In this document: piece after piece, positions 1 to 8,367 of the stretch
How the letters are laid out: every line of letters starts with the position of its first letter
How positions within the stretch are numbered: the first letter of the stretch is position 1
Assembly: GCF_051235805.1 (NCBI RefSeq)
Contig: NZ_JBPNXV010000001.1
Location: forward strand, 1,860,001-1,924,000
DNA length: 64,000 bases
Direction of reading: 5' to 3'
DNA from: Pseudothermotoga_B sp051235805
GTDB taxonomy: Bacteria; Thermotogota; Thermotogae; Thermotogales; DSM-5069
Notes under the pieces: generated by a model
The model's input: the letters and a program-made list of their open reading frames with translations, nothing else
Told to the model about the DNA's origin: nothing
The model's database searches: none
Made by a program: the position numbers and the translations under genes

Positions 1-123
1 ACAAAGAGCTGCTACAACAGCAGAATCGATCCCACCGCTGATGCCTACAACAACACCTTTATAGTTGTTTTGATTCAAGAAACTCTTTATGAACTGTACG
101 ATTCTTTCGAGTTTTTCTTTCAT
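1..123 (-). CDS. nadE: NAD+ synthetase, 5' end only (runs off window)
   Basis: The reverse strand from the ATG at 121-123 reads MKEKLERIVQ and, near residue 27, GISGGIDSAVVAAL. This is the SGGxDS pyrophosphatase loop of the adenylating amidotransferase family, and the spacing from the start fits NadE, which makes NAD+ from deamido-NAD+, ammonia or glutamine, and ATP. Only about 41 residues are visible. Another PP-loop ATP pyrophosphatase such as GuaA is less likely because the motif follows the short NadE-type N-terminus. The preceding GTAGGT is a weak ribosome binding site. Confidence 0.8.
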   Translation of the reverse strand, partial: MKEKLERIVQFIKSFLNQNNYKGVVVGISGGIDSAVVAALC

Positions 124-173
124 ACCTACATTGTACAACGTAATCTTTAGACTTAGCCTCAAAGAGCTGTAGC

Positions 174-1016
174 TTACTGAACAACCAACACCACATTGTT
201 GAGATCTTGGTTATCTACAAGAACATCTTCTGTGGCGTCTGGTGTAAGACTGAATATTTCTTCTGGTTCTTGAAGGTTTTGCCAACTTTCTTTTTTAAAT
301 ACCCTAATCTCATACTCGCCGGGTTTGACTTTCGAGAGTTTGAACTCTCCTTCCTGCCATGCCCCTGATCCTTTGTGTGTCAAGGTAGCTGTCACCACAG
401 TGGCTTGATCTGTATCATACAAAGCAACCAACGCATGAGAGATACCATCATTACTGCTGTCAACAACACTGCCGTGTATGTCGTAGAGCTGTCCATGTCT
501 GAGGTGAACAACAGGTGTCATATGGTACTCAGTTGGATTTTGTCCCTGTGATGAGCCTTCGTTAGAGCCAGTAACCTTTATAGATCTTGAAAGGTCAAAA
601 TCCAACACCAAGACTGTATCTGAGTCTATCACCAGCGGCTGTGTGAAAGGATACTTCACCGAGTTAGAGACAACTCTCAGATCATATTCTGTTCCATTCA
701 CAGTTATAGTTGCCTGGCTGATCTCTAATCTGAGCTGGTTGTAGGTACCTGGGGTTTGAATCGTTGAAAAACTTATCTCAGAGCCAACAAGGTCTAACAA
801 ATTCACAGTTGTAGCTTCATCTGTTACAACTACCGAGGCTTCATCGCTCATTAGAAGAATCCGATCAATCTTTACGTCTATTCTGCCCACTTGTTCGATT
901 GGCAAAACGGCGTCTGTGAGATAGACCGTCAAAGTGGCTTTTGAGCCAGACAAATTCATGCAGCTGGCTGTCAACAGCACCACCGAAACGGCAATAACCA
1001 AAAAGATTTGTTTCAT
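174..1016 (-). CDS. DUF4382-type lipoprotein with C-terminal beta-sandwich domain
   Basis: 280 aa. Residues 1-19 form a lipoprotein signal (hydrophobic stretch ending LLTASC, lipidated Cys at 19), so it should be membrane-anchored and face outward. The next part (TVYLTDAVLPIEQVGRIDVK, then VNLLDLVG) matches the DUF4382 pattern. From about residue 178 (YDIHGSVVDSSNDGISHALV, later GEFKLSKVKPGEYEIRVF) it resembles a carboxypeptidase-regulatory-like or Cna-B-type beta sandwich. Function is unknown. The start follows GAGGTGA; a TATAAT-like hexamer lies at 1036-1041 on the same strand, without a good -35. Confidence 0.7.
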   Translation of the reverse strand: MKQIFLVIAVSVVLLTASCMNLSGSKATLTVYLTDAVLPIEQVGRIDVKIDRILLMSDEASVVVTDEATTVNLLDLVGSEISFSTIQTPGTYNQLRLEISQATITVNGTEYDLRVVSNSVKYPFTQPLVIDSDTVLVLDFDLSRSIKVTGSNEGSSQGQNPTEYHMTPVVHLRHGQLYDIHGSVVDSSNDGISHALVALYDTDQATVVTATLTHKGSGAWQEGEFKLSKVKPGEYEIRVFKKESWQNLQEPEEIFSLTPDATEDVLVDNQDLNNVVLVVQ

Positions 1017-1233
1017 TTTATCACCTCAACTGTTTATTATACGGTATTGATGCGTTACTTATGTATAAAACAACGCCAATTAATAAAATATACCAAGTTG
1101 TTGGCCTTCTTCACGATCTTCTCAGAACAAAAGTTAAATACCTCACCATAGCTTTTCATAGTATACTTTTCAGGGTAGGTGAATCTAATAATTTTTTAAC
1201 CTGAGGTGGATAAAATTTGTTGGTGGTGGTCAG

Positions 1234-1731
1234 ATGAGAAAAGCCATATCGTTCTTGCTCCTCTTACTCACGCTGTTTGTCTTTACTCAAGAAGATCCTC
1301 TGAAGAACATTTTGAAAAGAATCGACGAACTGACCAACTTTTATCTTGCTTTTGACCTTGGCACTTTGAAGGTTCCAATTCTGGATGCCATAGCCGCTTC
1401 AAAGGAAAAAAACATCGTATCGGTTTATCTTGACCTTGTCAACAAAAAACCGTTGTGGGTTGTGTATTCACAGGGAAAGAAGATACAGATAGATCCTATG
1501 ACTGGAAAGATCATCTCGACCGAGCAGTTCAATTACATCTTTGCCAATCAATCTGTGTCTTTAAAGGATGCAATATCACTTGCATTTGTTTCTATCGGCA
1601 AAAGTATCTTTTTTGCGTATTTGCAGGACGAGAACACATGGGCTGTTGGTTCAAAGGATCAGTTAGCATTGGTGAGCACAAAGACGCCAGCCGTGATATC
1701 GGTACAGAAAAGAGAAATAAAGAACAGGTAA
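1234..1731 (+). CDS. secreted protein of unknown function upstream of a two-component pair
   Basis: 165 aa, not recognised. It starts with a clear signal peptide (MRKAISFLLLLLTLFVFTQ). The mature part is mixed alpha/beta and contains a PepSY-like pattern: a beta strand with a trailing SQGKKIQIDPMTGKII segment near residue 85, resembling the 'VDaxTGeVl' turn of PepSY repeats. It ends 17 bp before the response regulator and is very probably co-transcribed, so it may be a periplasmic sensor partner of that pair. The PepSY resemblance is an inference from pattern only. The 217-base gap upstream has a TATACT hexamer at 1162-1167 but no convincing -35. Confidence 0.6.
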   Translation: MRKAISFLLLLLTLFVFTQEDPLKNILKRIDELTNFYLAFDLGTLKVPILDAIAASKEKNIVSVYLDLVNKKPLWVVYSQGKKIQIDPMTGKIISTEQFNYIFANQSVSLKDAISLAFVSIGKSIFFAYLQDENTWAVGSKDQLALVSTKTPAVISVQKREIKNR

Positions 1732-1748
1732 TTCGGGTGGTGATCAAA

Positions 1749-2420
1749 ATGAAGATACTGATCGTCGAAGACAACAGAGATTTGCTCACATCTGTCGTCA
1801 AGCTCTTACAAAAGGAAGGATACACCGTCGATAGTGCCACCAACGGCGATGACGGACTGGATATGGCTCTTGAAAGACGTTATGATTGCATCATCTTGGA
1901 TGTGATGCTGCCAGGCACAGACGGTTTTGAGTTCGTTCAAACTCTAAGAGAATGTGAGATCGACACACCCGTTTTGATGCTCACAGCACTGGATGCGGTA
2001 GACGACAAAATTAAAGGACTTTCCAGCGGTGCAGACGACTACCTGACGAAACCTTTCGACTTCAGGGAGTTACTCGCACGCCTCAAGAGTCTCATAAGAA
2101 GAAACAACATGACAAGAGGTGAAGAACTAAGCTTTAAAGATCTCAAACTGAACAGCAGATCAAGGCAGGTAACCGTTAAAGGCAAGGAACTAAAGCTCAG
2201 CAGAAGAGAATTCGATCTGCTTGAGCTTTTTTTGAGAAATCCAGAGATCACCTTTTCAAGAGATGAGATCATAGAGCGAGCGTGGGAGAACGAAAAAGAG
2301 ATCAGAAGCAATGTGGTCGATGTGTATGTACTGTATTTGAGAAACAAGCTAAAACCTCACGGATACGACAGACACATAGAGACCGTCCCTGGACTTGGCT
2401 ACAGATTTCACAGGGAATGA
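1749..2420 (+). CDS. OmpR/PhoB-family response regulator
   Basis: 223 aa. Residues 1-115 are a receiver domain: acidic pair EDN at 6-8, phospho-acceptor Asp in DVMLPGTDG, T in LTA, K in TKPFD. Residues about 130-223 are a winged-helix DNA-binding domain (LSRREFDLLELFLRNP, RSNVVDVYVLYLRNKL, TVPGLGYRF). I chose the ATG at 1749 because GGGTGGTGA sits just upstream; an open frame extends upstream to 1455, but that stretch overlaps the previous gene and has no receiver homology. The stop overlaps the histidine kinase start, so the two are translationally coupled. Confidence 0.92.
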   Translation: MKILIVEDNRDLLTSVVKLLQKEGYTVDSATNGDDGLDMALERRYDCIILDVMLPGTDGFEFVQTLRECEIDTPVLMLTALDAVDDKIKGLSSGADDYLTKPFDFRELLARLKSLIRRNNMTRGEELSFKDLKLNSRSRQVTVKGKELKLSRREFDLLELFLRNPEITFSRDEIIERAWENEKEIRSNVVDVYVLYLRNKLKPHGYDRHIETVPGLGYRFHRE

Positions 2421-3688
2421 TGAAAATGAAATCGCTCAGGAGAGCTATTGAGAGATATTATCTTTCGATATTCATCCTTTCGATGTGTGCGATGGCAGTT
2501 GTCTTTCTGGTCACCGTTGAGAGACTAACGATGAATCAAATAGACCAAGACCTGTACGCATTTGCAAATGATTTGATACAGTTCTTGGAGAACCCGTCTG
2601 GAGAATTAATCGCCATCTTTGGCAAAAAAGATTACTCTTTTCAAGTGATAGAAAACGGGAAAACCTATGCAAGTTACAATGTCACAGACAAACTGCCAGC
2701 GGGTCACGAAGGTTTTGCAATAGATGATTACAAAAGAATTTACGCTACAACATCGGGAACTTACAGAGTGATCGTTGCGAAGAATATAAAAGATCACTTC
2801 ATACTGATTGTAACCTTGAGTCTGGTTCTGGGAAGTATCATCTTGATCTTGAGCATTTTGATTCACAGATTTGGCTTGAAACTGACCAGCAGGATGATTC
2901 AACCTATAGAAGAGATCGGCAAACAGATGGACGATGTTTCCAGAGGTCTTGCAAAACAGATACAGATAGAGCCGACAAGTCAGGAAGCACACATCTTGCA
3001 AGAACAGATAAACGATGCACTTACAAGACTGCACAACACGATGGAAGAACTCAGAGAGTTTGCTTCGAGTCTGTCTCATCAGCTTAGAAACCCACTGGCG
3101 AGTGCAAGGGCACAGATCGAAGTGATGCTCAAGGAAGCCAAAAGTGAAGAAACAAAGATGGAACTTCTGTCGGTCATGAAGAACATCAACAGGATGGTTC
3201 AGATCACATCGGGATTGTTGTTGATAGCTCGAGCTCAGCATCAGCGTGAGGACAGTTTTCAAGAAGAAGATCTCTCTGTAATAGTCTTAGAGAGCGTAGA
3301 ACAGGTTATGCAAAGATTTCCACAGATTGATTTTGTTCTCGATGTGCCTGCCGAAATAAAGGCAAGATGTGTCTCTGGACTTCTTTCACACGCCTTCTTA
3401 AACTTGGTTGAAAACGCCTGCAAATACACCGAAGAGGGCAAATCTGTAGAGATATCTTTGAAACAACAAGATGCTGCAGTAATCTTCAGTGTTTCAAATC
3501 ACGGTGAACCAGTTGCCAAGGAAGAGAGAGAAAAGATCTTTGAAAGATTCTACAGAGCAAAAAATGCAAAAAACGAAGGGCTTGGACTTGGACTTGCAGT
3601 GGTGAAGGCAATCGTAGACCTACACCACGGAAAGGTACAGTACTCATACAACGGTGTAAACAGATTCACCATTCACCTACCGAAGTAG
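2417..3688 (+). CDS. membrane sensor histidine kinase
   Basis: About 423 aa. It has a transmembrane helix near residues 17-34, a roughly 90-residue extracytoplasmic sensor, a second helix near 127-151 and a HAMP-like linker. The H-box SHQLRNPLASAR has its phospho-His near 221. An ATPase domain follows with an N-box (NLVENACKYTEEG) and a G-box (GLGLGLAVVKAI). It phosphorylates the regulator encoded immediately upstream. The start is ambiguous: ATG codons at 2417, 2420 and 2426 share one AGGGA, and 2426 has the best spacing. The signal sensed is unknown; the secreted protein at 1234 is a candidate partner. Confidence 0.9.
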   Translation: MMKMKSLRRAIERYYLSIFILSMCAMAVVFLVTVERLTMNQIDQDLYAFANDLIQFLENPSGELIAIFGKKDYSFQVIENGKTYASYNVTDKLPAGHEGFAIDDYKRIYATTSGTYRVIVAKNIKDHFILIVTLSLVLGSIILILSILIHRFGLKLTSRMIQPIEEIGKQMDDVSRGLAKQIQIEPTSQEAHILQEQINDALTRLHNTMEELREFASSLSHQLRNPLASARAQIEVMLKEAKSEETKMELLSVMKNINRMVQITSGLLLIARAQHQREDSFQEEDLSVIVLESVEQVMQRFPQIDFVLDVPAEIKARCVSGLLSHAFLNLVENACKYTEEGKSVEISLKQQDAAVIFSVSNHGEPVAKEEREKIFERFYRAKNAKNEGLGLGLAVVKAIVDLHHGKVQYSYNGVNRFTIHLPK

Positions 3689-3705
3689 TTGCCTTAGCAT
3701 TAGTT

Positions 3706-3742
3706 TTCGAAAGAGAAAGGGTTCTTAGTGGTTCTTTCGAAT
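3706..3742. repeat. imperfect inverted repeat in the gap between convergent genes
   Basis: In the 268-base gap 3689-3956, TTCGAAAGA near 3707 and TCTTTCGAA near 3733 can pair across a loop of about 17 bases. A nested CATTAG/CTAATG pair lies outside. It could end transcription of the kinase operon, but no T-tract follows. I see nothing else in this gap. Confidence 0.3.
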
Positions 3743-3956
3743 TGCTCGTGAACAAAACATTTGAAAAACGCTAATGAAGAAAAGCGGTAATGCCTTAAGT
3801 AAATCAAGACTGTATGAAAACAAGTGCAGCCAACAGATTTCTTCCATCGAAAATGTTATTCTATCACTTAATAATGATTTGTGATGCTTAATGCAGATTC
3901 AAAGAAATTAACTGTCTTGCAACAAAGCAGGAATCACAATCCAAACGTCAGAATAT

Positions 3957-6515
3957 TCATTTGAATCCTTCGTTTTCGAAAACAACTACTGTTCTTTTAC
4001 TCCCTTGAGTCGTTCTCCACCGCCCCAACACAAAGTAGGTTAGACCAAAATGATCTAATAACTCCTGCTCTGTCTTGAAATACTTTCTCATTTCATTTAT
4101 CCAACCTTGCCTGTACAGTCCCAATTCCTCTGGATGCCCCGAATCAAAAACCAAGAAGCGACACTTCTTGAGGAGCTTATAGAAAACCTCATCTGCTTTA
4201 TCTTTCCCGTAATTGTAGAATATATGGTGATAGACGCTTAAGAACAATATCACATCTGCTGTTCTTGGAAGGTCCTCCTTGACTATGTCTAACTGCATGA
4301 AATTATAATCTGACGGGGGACGGAGTTTTTCTCTTGGAGAAATATCGACACCGAGGACTTCTATGCCCAATTTTGTTAAGTGATAAGAAAGCTCACCTCT
4401 GTTGCAACCAACATCTATCAAACTCTTAGGCTTAAGTTTGAGAACAAGTTGCTCTATGAGTTTCTTTTTCACCGGATCGATTGTGTTTTGATAATTTCCA
4501 TCAAATGCTCCTGTGTACATATCTTGGGATTGTTTCGCGTAGGTCGGAAAAAGTTTCTCCACGTATGGCTGCCAGTATGCTGTGAGAATGCTTTGCGCTC
4601 CATTTTCACAGGCAAACTGGTTCAGCACAATGTAAGTTGGCACCGTTTCCATACCAAAGAATTTTGCAATCGCAACCCTGTGACGCCCAGACGCAACCAA
4701 AAAGGCAATATCATCAGGGATTCTTATTGGTTCTCGTTTCAAGGGATCGAAACCCATGAGTCTCCCGTCGTTGTAGAAAGCAACTATAGGCTTTAATATT
4801 CGTTTCGAACTTCTGATAGATTCAAAGAGTTCGACATACCTTGCAATAATTGGTTCAGGTGGGCTTGTGTAGTAGCCTTTTTCATAAACATCCTTTAAGA
4901 AGGCGTAATAAACGGTTCTTTGAGGTGGTGTACCTCTTACAATGAATTCTTCCAGGAAATCAATCATCACAGGTATGACATTGTTAATGAGGAGATCTGT
5001 CGGAACTTGATTCACGAATGCCTTAGCTTCAGCAAGTTTTGTTTCGAGTTCATCTTCATAGCTGTGAAGATTCACTGTGATGCCTTGTTGAATCGGATTA
5101 AAGACACTAAAGGATGTTTTCAAAAAATTACTCTCTTTTAAAGATATAAAAGAAGAATCGGTTTGGACCAAAACTTGACAGATCTCGAATATTTGCCTCT
5201 CCAAGGAACATTTGTCTTCAACGAATTTTCTATAATTGTCTGAACGGTAATCGTCAGATGTGATCATCTCAATGGCTTCATCTATGGTGTTAAAGATCCA
5301 TTCTCTTGGATAAAACTCCTCTGCAACGTAGAAGTTGTGTATAACCGGCTTGATGCCCTTCGCCATGGCTTCCAAAATGGCTACTCCATAACCTTCATGT
5401 ATGCTGGTCGACAGAAAGATGTCCTTGTCCTCCAGGAACGAGTTAATATCATTCTTCCATCCCACGAAATGAAATTTCTCTTTTATGCCCATCTTCTCAA
5501 GAATGTAGCCAATGTATCTGTACATTCGCTCGTCTTGCATCGTCCCAGCCCAGTATAAGTTGTATCGTTCATTTATCAGGATGAGTTTCTTCAAGATTTG
5601 TACTGCCAAAACTGGATTTTTCTTGTAGTTGAAGTGACCAGCAAATGCAATATTTGGACCTTTAAACCTTTCGCTGAAGGTGTATTTGCTCAAATCCAAA
5701 CCGTTGTGAATCAGGACTTTTTGCTTCATCCTCAAAAGTTCGCAATTTTGAACAGCTGTATCCAACACATTTTGGGCAACGAAAATTACTTTGTCAATTT
5801 TCTCCCATCTTATCGATTTCAGAAAATCATTTCTAAGAGCTTCATAACCGTGAAGTCTACAGAAAATCCTCTTCCCCATCTTCTCGAGCTTGTTCGTTAT
5901 TTCCACTGCCATCTCGTTTGCCCATTCGAGCCATACGATGTCTGCCCACTTGTAGGCTTGCACTATCTGGTTTGCATCCGTCGTGACAACCAACTTCACG
6001 TCGAAAAGGTTCGAAAGCACCTGCGCTATGTCTTTTATGAAGTTGTCCAAACCAGGTAAGCAGAAGATCGCAAGCTTTTCAGATCTTTTGAATTTCATTC
6101 TTGCTTGCTCGAACTTTTCTTTCATTTCGGGCAAATTGCTCAACTGAGCGGCTTTGGAATAGTAGTGTAATGTCATCGCGACGTTGTTCTGGGCAAGCTG
6201 AGTGTCTCCCAAAAGATCGTAAACCTGCCAGTCTTTGTTTTTGATCCTCGTGAGATAGCGCCAGGAGTCAATGAAATTCTTTTCTTCGAACAACAACTTC
6301 GAGAAATTGAACAAAAGATCGTCGTTCGTTGGGTCTAAAGTCAACGCGCTTTTGAACTGCTCTAATGCTTTGTCCAGTTCACCTTCTTGGTAAAAGATCA
6401 TGCCAAGAGCGTTGTGTTTGATTGATTCTGATTCAATCTTTTCTGCAAGCTCTCTTGCTTTTGAAAAATCTCCCAAGCTCAGACAATCGTTTATTTCTTT
6501 GAAAAGTTCTTCCAT
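3957..6515 (-). CDS. TPR / glycosyltransferase / ParB-like / methyltransferase fusion, probable flagellin-modifying enzyme
   Basis: 852 aa, starting at MEELFKEINDCL (ATG at 6513-6515, preceded by GAGGGGTGTGAGG) rather than at the upstream in-frame codon. Order of domains: TPR-like helical repeats, residues about 10-130; a GT-B glycosyltransferase, about 155-400, with IAFAGHFNYKKNP near 289 and the donor-site signature STSIHEGYGVAILEAMAKG near 368-386; a ParB/sulfiredoxin-like motif ASGRHRVAIAKFFG near 608; and a class I SAM methyltransferase with IDVGCNRGE near 700 and GVDIS. It lies 97 bases downstream of flagellin on the same strand. Glycan transfer to flagellin followed by methylation is inferred from that position, from the TPR domain and from the fusion. 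No signal peptide, so it is cytoplasmic. Confidence 0.75.
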   Translation of the reverse strand: MEELFKEINDCLSLGDFSKARELAEKIESESIKHNALGMIFYQEGELDKALEQFKSALTLDPTNDDLLFNFSKLLFEEKNFIDSWRYLTRIKNKDWQVYDLLGDTQLAQNNVAMTLHYYSKAAQLSNLPEMKEKFEQARMKFKRSEKLAIFCLPGLDNFIKDIAQVLSNLFDVKLVVTTDANQIVQAYKWADIVWLEWANEMAVEITNKLEKMGKRIFCRLHGYEALRNDFLKSIRWEKIDKVIFVAQNVLDTAVQNCELLRMKQKVLIHNGLDLSKYTFSERFKGPNIAFAGHFNYKKNPVLAVQILKKLILINERYNLYWAGTMQDERMYRYIGYILEKMGIKEKFHFVGWKNDINSFLEDKDIFLSTSIHEGYGVAILEAMAKGIKPVIHNFYVAEEFYPREWIFNTIDEAIEMITSDDYRSDNYRKFVEDKCSLERQIFEICQVLVQTDSSFISLKESNFLKTSFSVFNPIQQGITVNLHSYEDELETKLAEAKAFVNQVPTDLLINNVIPVMIDFLEEFIVRGTPPQRTVYYAFLKDVYEKGYYTSPPEPIIARYVELFESIRSSKRILKPIVAFYNDGRLMGFDPLKREPIRIPDDIAFLVASGRHRVAIAKFFGMETVPTYIVLNQFACENGAQSILTAYWQPYVEKLFPTYAKQSQDMYTGAFDGNYQNTIDPVKKKLIEQLVLKLKPKSLIDVGCNRGELSYHLTKLGIEVLGVDISPREKLRPPSDYNFMQLDIVKEDLPRTADVILFLSVYHHIFYNYGKDKADEVFYKLLKKCRFLVFDSGHPEELGLYRQGWINEMRKYFKTEQELLDHFGLTYFVLGRWRTTQGSKRTVVVFENEGFK

Positions 6516-6562
6516 CCTCACACCCCTCGTATGAATTTTTCTACCTTCAAAAGAAGATTCCT

Positions 6563-6595
6563 TCAAAAATAAAAGGCGGGTAAAGACCCGCCTTT
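6563..6595 (-). terminator. Rho-independent terminator of flagellin
   Basis: On the minus strand a perfect 10-bp stem AAAGGCGGGT/ACCCGCCTTT (plus-strand 6572-6595, loop of 4) is followed by TTATTTTTG. It lies 18 bases past the flagellin stop and before the glycosyltransferase gene, so the latter depends on read-through or its own promoter. Confidence 0.9.
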
Positions 6596-6612
6596 GTGGT
6601 TCAAAAGATCGA

Positions 6613-8172
6613 TTATCTCATCAACTGCAAGACCGTCTGTGGTTGAGTGTTCGCCTGAGCCAACATCGCCATGCTCGATTGTATCAAGATCTGCTGTCTT
6701 GTGAACTGCATCATCTCTTTTGCCATATCTGCGTCTCTGATTCGGGACTCTGCTGCCGTCAAGTTCTCGGCCGCTACACCAAGGTTGCTTATGGTGTGTT
6801 CGAGCCTGTTCTGTACAGCACCGAGTTTGGCCCTTGCACTGCTCACCTTGTGAATGGCTGCGTCTACAACCATGATCGTTCTTTCAGCAACATTCTGGTC
6901 TGTAACCTTCAAAGATTCTGTCGTCAAGCCAAGTGCAGCTGCTCTCATATCGTCAAGACCCGCTACCATGTTGTGGCCTTCGTTAGCACCAATCTGGAAG
7001 ATGAGCGAAGTATCTAGATACCATCTTTCCTCTGCTCTTACAACACCGCTGTCGACTATTTCTTCATCTGGCAAAGCACCGCCGAAGGAGTTGATGTTGT
7101 AGACAGCTGTAGACCAGGTAAACACAATACCTTTTTCACCTGCTGTAATATCGAAGACAAAAGCCGAGCTTGTAGTATCAAAAGTAATGGCTCCAGTAAT
7201 TGTTCCATATAAAGCCTTACCGACATTAAAATCAGTAATAGGTGCACTTGCAAGACCTGTTTCGTTGAAGTAATTAACCCTCACATCAAGTGCACTGGTA
7301 CCAGTTCCAGCAAACTGACCAACTTCGACAACGTACGAACCTTCGTTTACATCACCAAAAGTTAACTTTACCGACGTTGCGAGTGAGATCTTGAACGAGT
7401 TCACTAAGGCTGCTATCGAGGTACCTCCTATTGCTGCACTGGCATCTGAAACAACGAATTCAAACCTTAGACCACCGGCAACAGTCATGTATGTTGACAA
7501 GTTAACCTGATCACTTACGGTGAACTCGGTTACAGTTGCTCCTCCAGCAAGTACAGCCACGGTGGCGCCTGATACACTCAGCGACAGAGTACCCAGCGTC
7601 CTACCTGCGATGGTAAGATTAACTGACGCATTAGCAGTGACGTTACTACCCGCCGCAAGTTGCAAGCCTTTTATGTCCTCAGATTGTGATGCTTTCAAAT
7701 CGAAGTTCCCACCTGTGACTACCTTCAGGTCAGCCTGTGGTCTAAAGCTCTCTATCTTTCCATCGAGCAGTTTCATCGTGTTGAACTCAGTTGTTCTTGC
7801 AATTCTGTCGATCTCTTCGCGCAACTGATCGAGTTCTGCTTGAATCTGGTTTCTATCGACATTTGTGTTGGTGTCAGATGCTGCTTGTACTGCAAGTTCT
7901 CTCATTCTCTGCAGGATCGAGTGAACCTCTGTGAGAGCGCCTTCTGCTGTCTGTATCAAGGATATTGCGTCCTGAGCGTTCTTGACGGCCATGTCAAGGC
8001 CTTTGATCTGGCCGCGCATCTTTTCACTGATTGCCAAACCTGCTGCGTCGTCTCCTGCTCTGTTGATTCTCAAGCCAGATGAAAGTTTCTCCAACGTCTT
8101 GCCCATCGTATACTGTGTTTCACTCATGCTTCTCCAGGCGTTCAACGCACTGATGTTGTGATTAATCCTCAT
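6613..8172 (-). CDS. fliC: flagellin
   Basis: 519 aa. The structural subunit of the flagellar filament, exported by the flagellar type III system. The conserved N-terminal D0/D1 region starts MRINHNISALNAWRSM and includes LSSGLRINRAGDDAAGLAIS. The conserved C-terminus includes AESRIRDADMAKEMMQF and ends in QTVLQLMR. Between about residues 140 and 400 is a variable, Ala/Thr/Ser/Val-rich surface domain, which makes it longer than minimal flagellins of about 280-380 aa. The start is fixed by a strong AAGGAGGTG; the in-frame extension to 8247 lies within the leader. Transcribed from a sigma28-type promoter at 8253-8279. Confidence 0.96.
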   Translation of the reverse strand: MRINHNISALNAWRSMSETQYTMGKTLEKLSSGLRINRAGDDAAGLAISEKMRGQIKGLDMAVKNAQDAISLIQTAEGALTEVHSILQRMRELAVQAASDTNTNVDRNQIQAELDQLREEIDRIARTTEFNTMKLLDGKIESFRPQADLKVVTGGNFDLKASQSEDIKGLQLAAGSNVTANASVNLTIAGRTLGTLSLSVSGATVAVLAGGATVTEFTVSDQVNLSTYMTVAGGLRFEFVVSDASAAIGGTSIAALVNSFKISLATSVKLTFGDVNEGSYVVEVGQFAGTGTSALDVRVNYFNETGLASAPITDFNVGKALYGTITGAITFDTTSSAFVFDITAGEKGIVFTWSTAVYNINSFGGALPDEEIVDSGVVRAEERWYLDTSLIFQIGANEGHNMVAGLDDMRAAALGLTTESLKVTDQNVAERTIMVVDAAIHKVSSARAKLGAVQNRLEHTISNLGVAAENLTAAESRIRDADMAKEMMQFTRQQILIQSSMAMLAQANTQPQTVLQLMR

Positions 8173-8197
8173 TAAGCCACACCTCCTTGTTTTCTTC

Positions 8198-8240
8198 ACT
8201 GCCTTCCTGGCAGTTACCTTCACCCACAGGGCCCTATGGG
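8198..8240 (-). promoter_or_regulatory. structured 5' leader of flagellin mRNA (two hairpins)
   Basis: Just after the expected start of transcription, positions 8223-8240 form an 18-base near-perfect palindrome (CCCACAGGGCCCTATGGG on plus; its only non-Watson-Crick pair is a G/T). Nearer the start codon, ACTGCC/GGCAGT (8198-8203 with 8209-8214) encloses a 5-base loop that carries AGGAA on the mRNA. These could stabilise the 5' end or modulate translation. Confidence 0.55.
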
Positions 8241-8252
8241 AATCCAATATCT

Positions 8253-8279
8253 ATATCGTCACAGCCTGTGAAGACTTTA
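8253..8279 (-). promoter_or_regulatory. sigma28 (FliA)-type promoter of flagellin
   Basis: The minus strand reads TAAA (8276-8279), 15 bases, then GACGATAT (8253-8260). The consensus is TAAA-N15-GCCGATAA, so 4/4 and 6/8 match with exact spacing. The predicted start is near 8246, giving a leader of about 74 bases. Confidence 0.8.
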
Positions 8280-8318
8280 GAGATATGGTTGATCAACTGG
8301 AAGGAATCTCAAGTCAGC

Positions 8319-8327
8319 TGATATAAT
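8319..8327 (+). promoter_or_regulatory. extended -10 promoter of the ABC-F gene
   Basis: TGATATAAT (TGn plus a perfect TATAAT) lies about 40 bases upstream of the ABC-F start, with no clear -35. The 9-mer recurs upstream of the tRNA-Ser and of nagZ. Confidence 0.5.
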
Positions 8328-8367
8328 TGAAAGGTTATAGATCGAATCTTCATCGAGGAGTTTTGTA

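Noticed and set aside
1455..1748. N-terminal extension of the response regulator
   Set aside because: The frame is open, but it overlaps the secreted-protein gene and has no receiver features; the ribosome site points to 1749.
3689..3956. A small gene or strong terminator between the convergent genes
   Set aside because: Only short frames without ribosome sites; the inverted repeat lacks a T-tract.
4380..6059. Several plus-strand open frames over the glycosyltransferase gene
   Set aside because: They are antisense shadows with no ribosome sites and no recognisable domains.
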